Positions 62,022 to 64,000 of a DNA stretch of 64,000 bases are shown here, piece by piece. How positions within the stretch are numbered: position 1 is the first letter of the stretch; every line of letters begins with the position of its first letter. Source of the DNA: Flagellimonas hymeniacidonis (lineage in GTDB: Bacteria; Bacteroidota; Bacteroidia; Flavobacteriales; Flavobacteriaceae). The notes below the pieces were generated by a model, which did not search any database, was not told the DNA's origin, and saw only the letters and a program-made list of their open reading frames with translations. The stretch is from positions 1,817,349 through 1,881,348 of the forward strand of contig NZ_VRUR01000001.1 in NCBI RefSeq assembly GCF_008040165.1, given 5' to 3'. A program made the translations under genes and the position numbers.

Positions 62022-63158
62022 TCAATTTCCATTTAGCTTATCAAGTCTTTTTTTTGCATAATCATAGCCAGGATTCATCTTTAATAATGTCTCAAGGCAA
62101 AAAATAGCCTTCTCCTTGTCGTTGTTTTTGATATAAATATCTGCCATTGCATCATACGGCACTGGGATTGTAGGGTGTATCTCCGCATAAAACCCAAATA
62201 CATCCAGTGCCTCATCATTTCGACTGTTCTCCATAAGGTAGTAACCATAGTTCATTAATGTCCTTTGAGGAACTTTGATAGGTATATTGTATTTATTTTT
62301 CAAATTGGCATAATATGTTTTCAAATACTCAAGCCCTTTGATCTTGACAATTTCATCTTCTAAAACAAGATCTTGAAATATAAAACGAAGTCCATCTAAT
62401 GTTGCAATAAGAGGGGTTGTGGAATGGTTTTCTTTTTGATAGTATTCAAATTTCCAATTAAGATCGGACGGGGCTTCTTTTTTGAATAATTCATTGAGAT
62501 GAAATACTGCATCTCCTTCGGGGTTGAGTTCATTTCCCACTGAAAAAAAGAACGATGTCGGTAAGGTATTCTTATTGCGGAAAAATCTTCTCAATTTATT
62601 TCCAGAATAGAAGTTGTCGTAAACGACGGTAGGTGTTATTGCAACATACGCGTTAAAAAGGCCAGGTTCTGTGTATAAGGTGTGTGTAGCAAATAGACCC
62701 CCAAATGAGTGTCCTATAAGAACTTTAAAATCATGGGTGCGATAGTTTTCGTCAACATATGGTATAAGTTCCTCCTTAAGAAAACGCAAAAAATTATCCG
62801 CTCCTCCACCAGACGTGGTTTCTCCATAGGCGGTGGGAGTTAGGTCTCTATCGCGATATGTACTTGGAATCCCGATAACCAACAATCTTGGAAAACCACT
62901 TTGATACAAAAGTTCGGCAATTCCAGAAGTAAAACCGGTATTCATGTTCCCATCTAGAACATATACTACAAAATACCTTTCGTTTCTTTCTTCATACAAC
63001 GTAGGTTTGGAAATGAGTATGGGCCTTTTCTCCTTAAGGACTTGGGAACTGAAAGATATTTCCTCAATAGTTCGCCGTTCAAATAATTGTCCAACGGAAG
63101 GTGTTGACAAAACCAGAAACAGACAAGGAACCAAGAATCGTATCAACATTTTTTTCAT
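62022..63158 (-). CDS. Exported esterase (ferric-enterobactin-esterase-like) with TPR tail
   Basis: A 378-residue protein with a signal peptide (LIRFLVPCLFLVLSTPSVGQ). The esterase domain (about 27-290) shows YVVYVLDGNMNTG, LVIGIPSTYRDRDLTPT and nucleophile S151 in LIGHSFGGLFATHTLY. His is likely in YQKENHSTTP. This is the PF00756 (Fes/esterase D) group. The C-terminal 80 residues contain TPR-like helices (NDEALDVFGFYAEIHPTIPVPYDAMADIYIKNNDKEKAIFCLETLLKMNPGYDYAKKRL). It is divergent from the winged-helix regulator at 63284. Confidence 0.88.
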   Translation of the reverse strand: MKKMLIRFLVPCLFLVLSTPSVGQLFERRTIEEISFSSQVLKEKRPILISKPTLYEERNERYFVVYVLDGNMNTGFTSGIAELLYQSGFPRLLVIGIPSTYRDRDLTPTAYGETTSGGGADNFLRFLKEELIPYVDENYRTHDFKVLIGHSFGGLFATHTLYTEPGLFNAYVAITPTVVYDNFYSGNKLRRFFRNKNTLPTSFFFSVGNELNPEGDAVFHLNELFKKEAPSDLNWKFEYYQKENHSTTPLIATLDGLRFIFQDLVLEDEIVKIKGLEYLKTYYANLKNKYNIPIKVPQRTLMNYGYYLMENSRNDEALDVFGFYAEIHPTIPVPYDAMADIYIKNNDKEKAIFCLETLLKMNPGYDYAKKRLDKLNGN

Positions 63159-63283
63159 CTTTGTTTACTTTTAATTCCACAATACTAGAAACCAAAGAGT
63201 TAGATTGGGGGAAGTTTTTCTGAATTCTTTCTGAATTAATGAGATGCCCTAAAGGTTGGTTCTGAAATATATCTGGATTACCC

Positions 63284-64000
63284 ATGGGAGGACAAAATAT
63301 TAAGTATTTGATTACTGGTTGGACCATAGACCCAGAGGCTCTTGAAATAGCCAAAGGGAAGAAAAGGATCAGAACACAGAACAGAATAGTTCAAGTACTG
63401 GTAGTTCTTATTGAGGCCAATGGTAATGTAGTCACAAAGGAGGAACTTTATAATAAAGTATGGAAAGGTATTGTGGTAACCGAAAATTCCCTGAACAAAG
63501 CCATTTCGGAACTGCGCAAAATATTTGGAGATTCACGTACCGAACCAAAATTTATCGAGACGATTCCCAAAAAAGGGTATCGAATGTTAGTAGAGGTGAA
63601 AAAGGTTGCGATTTCTAAAGATGACATACCGGTATATGTAAGGAAAAGAAAGCTAATTCTGCTGTTTTTTATGGTATCAATTCTCGTACTTTTGGCTATA
63701 GGTCAATATAAAAATCTTGAAATTAACCAACAGCAGGTATTATCGCCCGATGGAGAAAAAATAGCCTATTTTAAGAAAGGAAATGGACATTCCCAGTTGT
63801 TGGTAAAAAATGTAGTGAATGGGAAGGTTGACACTCTTGTACAATTGACCAAACCAGAATCCTTTGCCCTTAATTGGTCCCCAAAAAATGATAAGATTGT
63901 GTATAATGCCACCTTGCCACAAGACCCCTACTACTCAATCAATATTATGAATCTGGAAGATCGTAACGTATTGTATATAAAATTTGCCAAAAAAGAAGAG
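63284..64000 (+). CDS. CadC-type winged-helix membrane regulator with beta-propeller sensor, partial
   Basis: The frame is open from ATG 63284 to the window end (239 residues seen). Residues about 15-105 form an OmpR/CadC-like winged helix (IRTQNRIVQVLVVLIEANGNVVTKEELYNKVW, VTENSLNKAISELRKIFGD, IETIPKKGYRM). A transmembrane helix follows (about 125-142, LILLFFMVSILVLLAIG). The remaining part (VLSPDGEKIAYFKKG and FALNWSPKNDKIVYNATLP) has TolB/WD40-like blades as in CadC-type sensors of Bacteroidetes. It is divergent from the esterase-TPR gene, a likely target. Confidence 0.88.
   Translation, partial: MGGQNIKYLITGWTIDPEALEIAKGKKRIRTQNRIVQVLVVLIEANGNVVTKEELYNKVWKGIVVTENSLNKAISELRKIFGDSRTEPKFIETIPKKGYRMLVEVKKVAISKDDIPVYVRKRKLILLFFMVSILVLLAIGQYKNLEINQQQVLSPDGEKIAYFKKGNGHSQLLVKNVVNGKVDTLVQLTKPESFALNWSPKNDKIVYNATLPQDPYYSINIMNLEDRNVLYIKFAKKEE

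Noticed and set aside
1..64000. CRISPR arrays, rRNA genes, insertion sequence transposases and prophage genes
   Set aside because: Scanned for regularly spaced repeats, rRNA-like sequence, and transposase or integrase motifs; none was seen.

Overview
The window looks like a chromosomal segment of a marine-type member of the Bacteroidetes, most likely Flavobacteriaceae. It carries two SusD-like genes (one cut by the left edge) and a complete SusC/SusD pair. Lipoproteins with a Bacteroidetes lipobox and promoters of the Bacteroidetes type (TAnnTTTG near -7) also occur. DNA is AT-rich, and there is no rRNA operon or CRISPR array.

Layout. (1) 1-12428, plus strand: the distal part of a polysaccharide utilization locus. 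It holds SusD (partial), a duplicated surface glycan-binding lipoprotein, a GH16 lipoprotein, a sugar/H+ symporter, GH43, a beta-helix enzyme resembling GH120, a GH26-like lipoprotein, a 2OG dioxygenase-like protein, a Gfo/Idh/MocA dehydrogenase and a LacI regulator. Three of the enzymes point to xylose-containing, perhaps beta-1,3-linked, glycans. (2) 12613-18526, minus strand: a TetR-controlled cluster (flavin-binding PNPOx-like protein, deaminase, DoxX, two exported alpha/beta hydrolases with an Asp nucleophile, exported isochorismatase-like hydrolase, YHS protein), with two near-identical palindromic operators. (3) 18733-22695: poorly conserved small and secreted proteins ending at a truncated tRNA-Met gene with its terminator, a probable integration scar. 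(4) 22783-28803: three exported proteins, an ECF sigma factor, a membrane anti-sigma-like protein with periplasmic TPRs, and a large exported TPR-CHAT protease that converges on it. (5) 29195-34675: remnants (MalY-type aminotransferase, HEPN-like gene) around an AraC-TPR regulator and a lipoprotein hydrolase. (6) 35311-44506, plus strand: an export-directed operon of a VCBS-repeat protein, three hydrolase modules including a double alpha/beta-hydrolase fusion, DUF5694, LolA-like proteins and a two-subunit molybdenum hydroxylase (IorBA type). (7) 44510-54718: housekeeping-like small genes, then an ECF sigma, a Dabb-like and a LolA-like protein downstream of SusCD, divergent from a LytS/LytTR two-component pair. 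(8) 55149-61986: a segment bracketed by 52-bp inverted repeats. It contains AraC, GH15, a gamma-glutamylcyclotransferase-like protein, gluconokinase, two TetR genes with clear operators, an exported hydrolase and a Tat-exported thioredoxin-reductase-like enzyme. (9) 62022-64000: an esterase-TPR protein divergent from a CadC-type winged-helix regulator that runs off the right edge.

The most interesting signals are these: the sigma/anti-sigma/CHAT protease arrangement, which is topologically suited to protease-triggered sigma release; a 9-bp direct repeat between SusC and LytS that shares a 13-mer with the promoter region of the molybdenum-hydroxylase operon; an orphan terminator next to that repeat; three TetR genes with readable operators, two of them apparently leaderless; and the 52-bp inverted repeats around the GH15-gluconokinase island. 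All family assignments come from reading motifs by eye; no database search was run.
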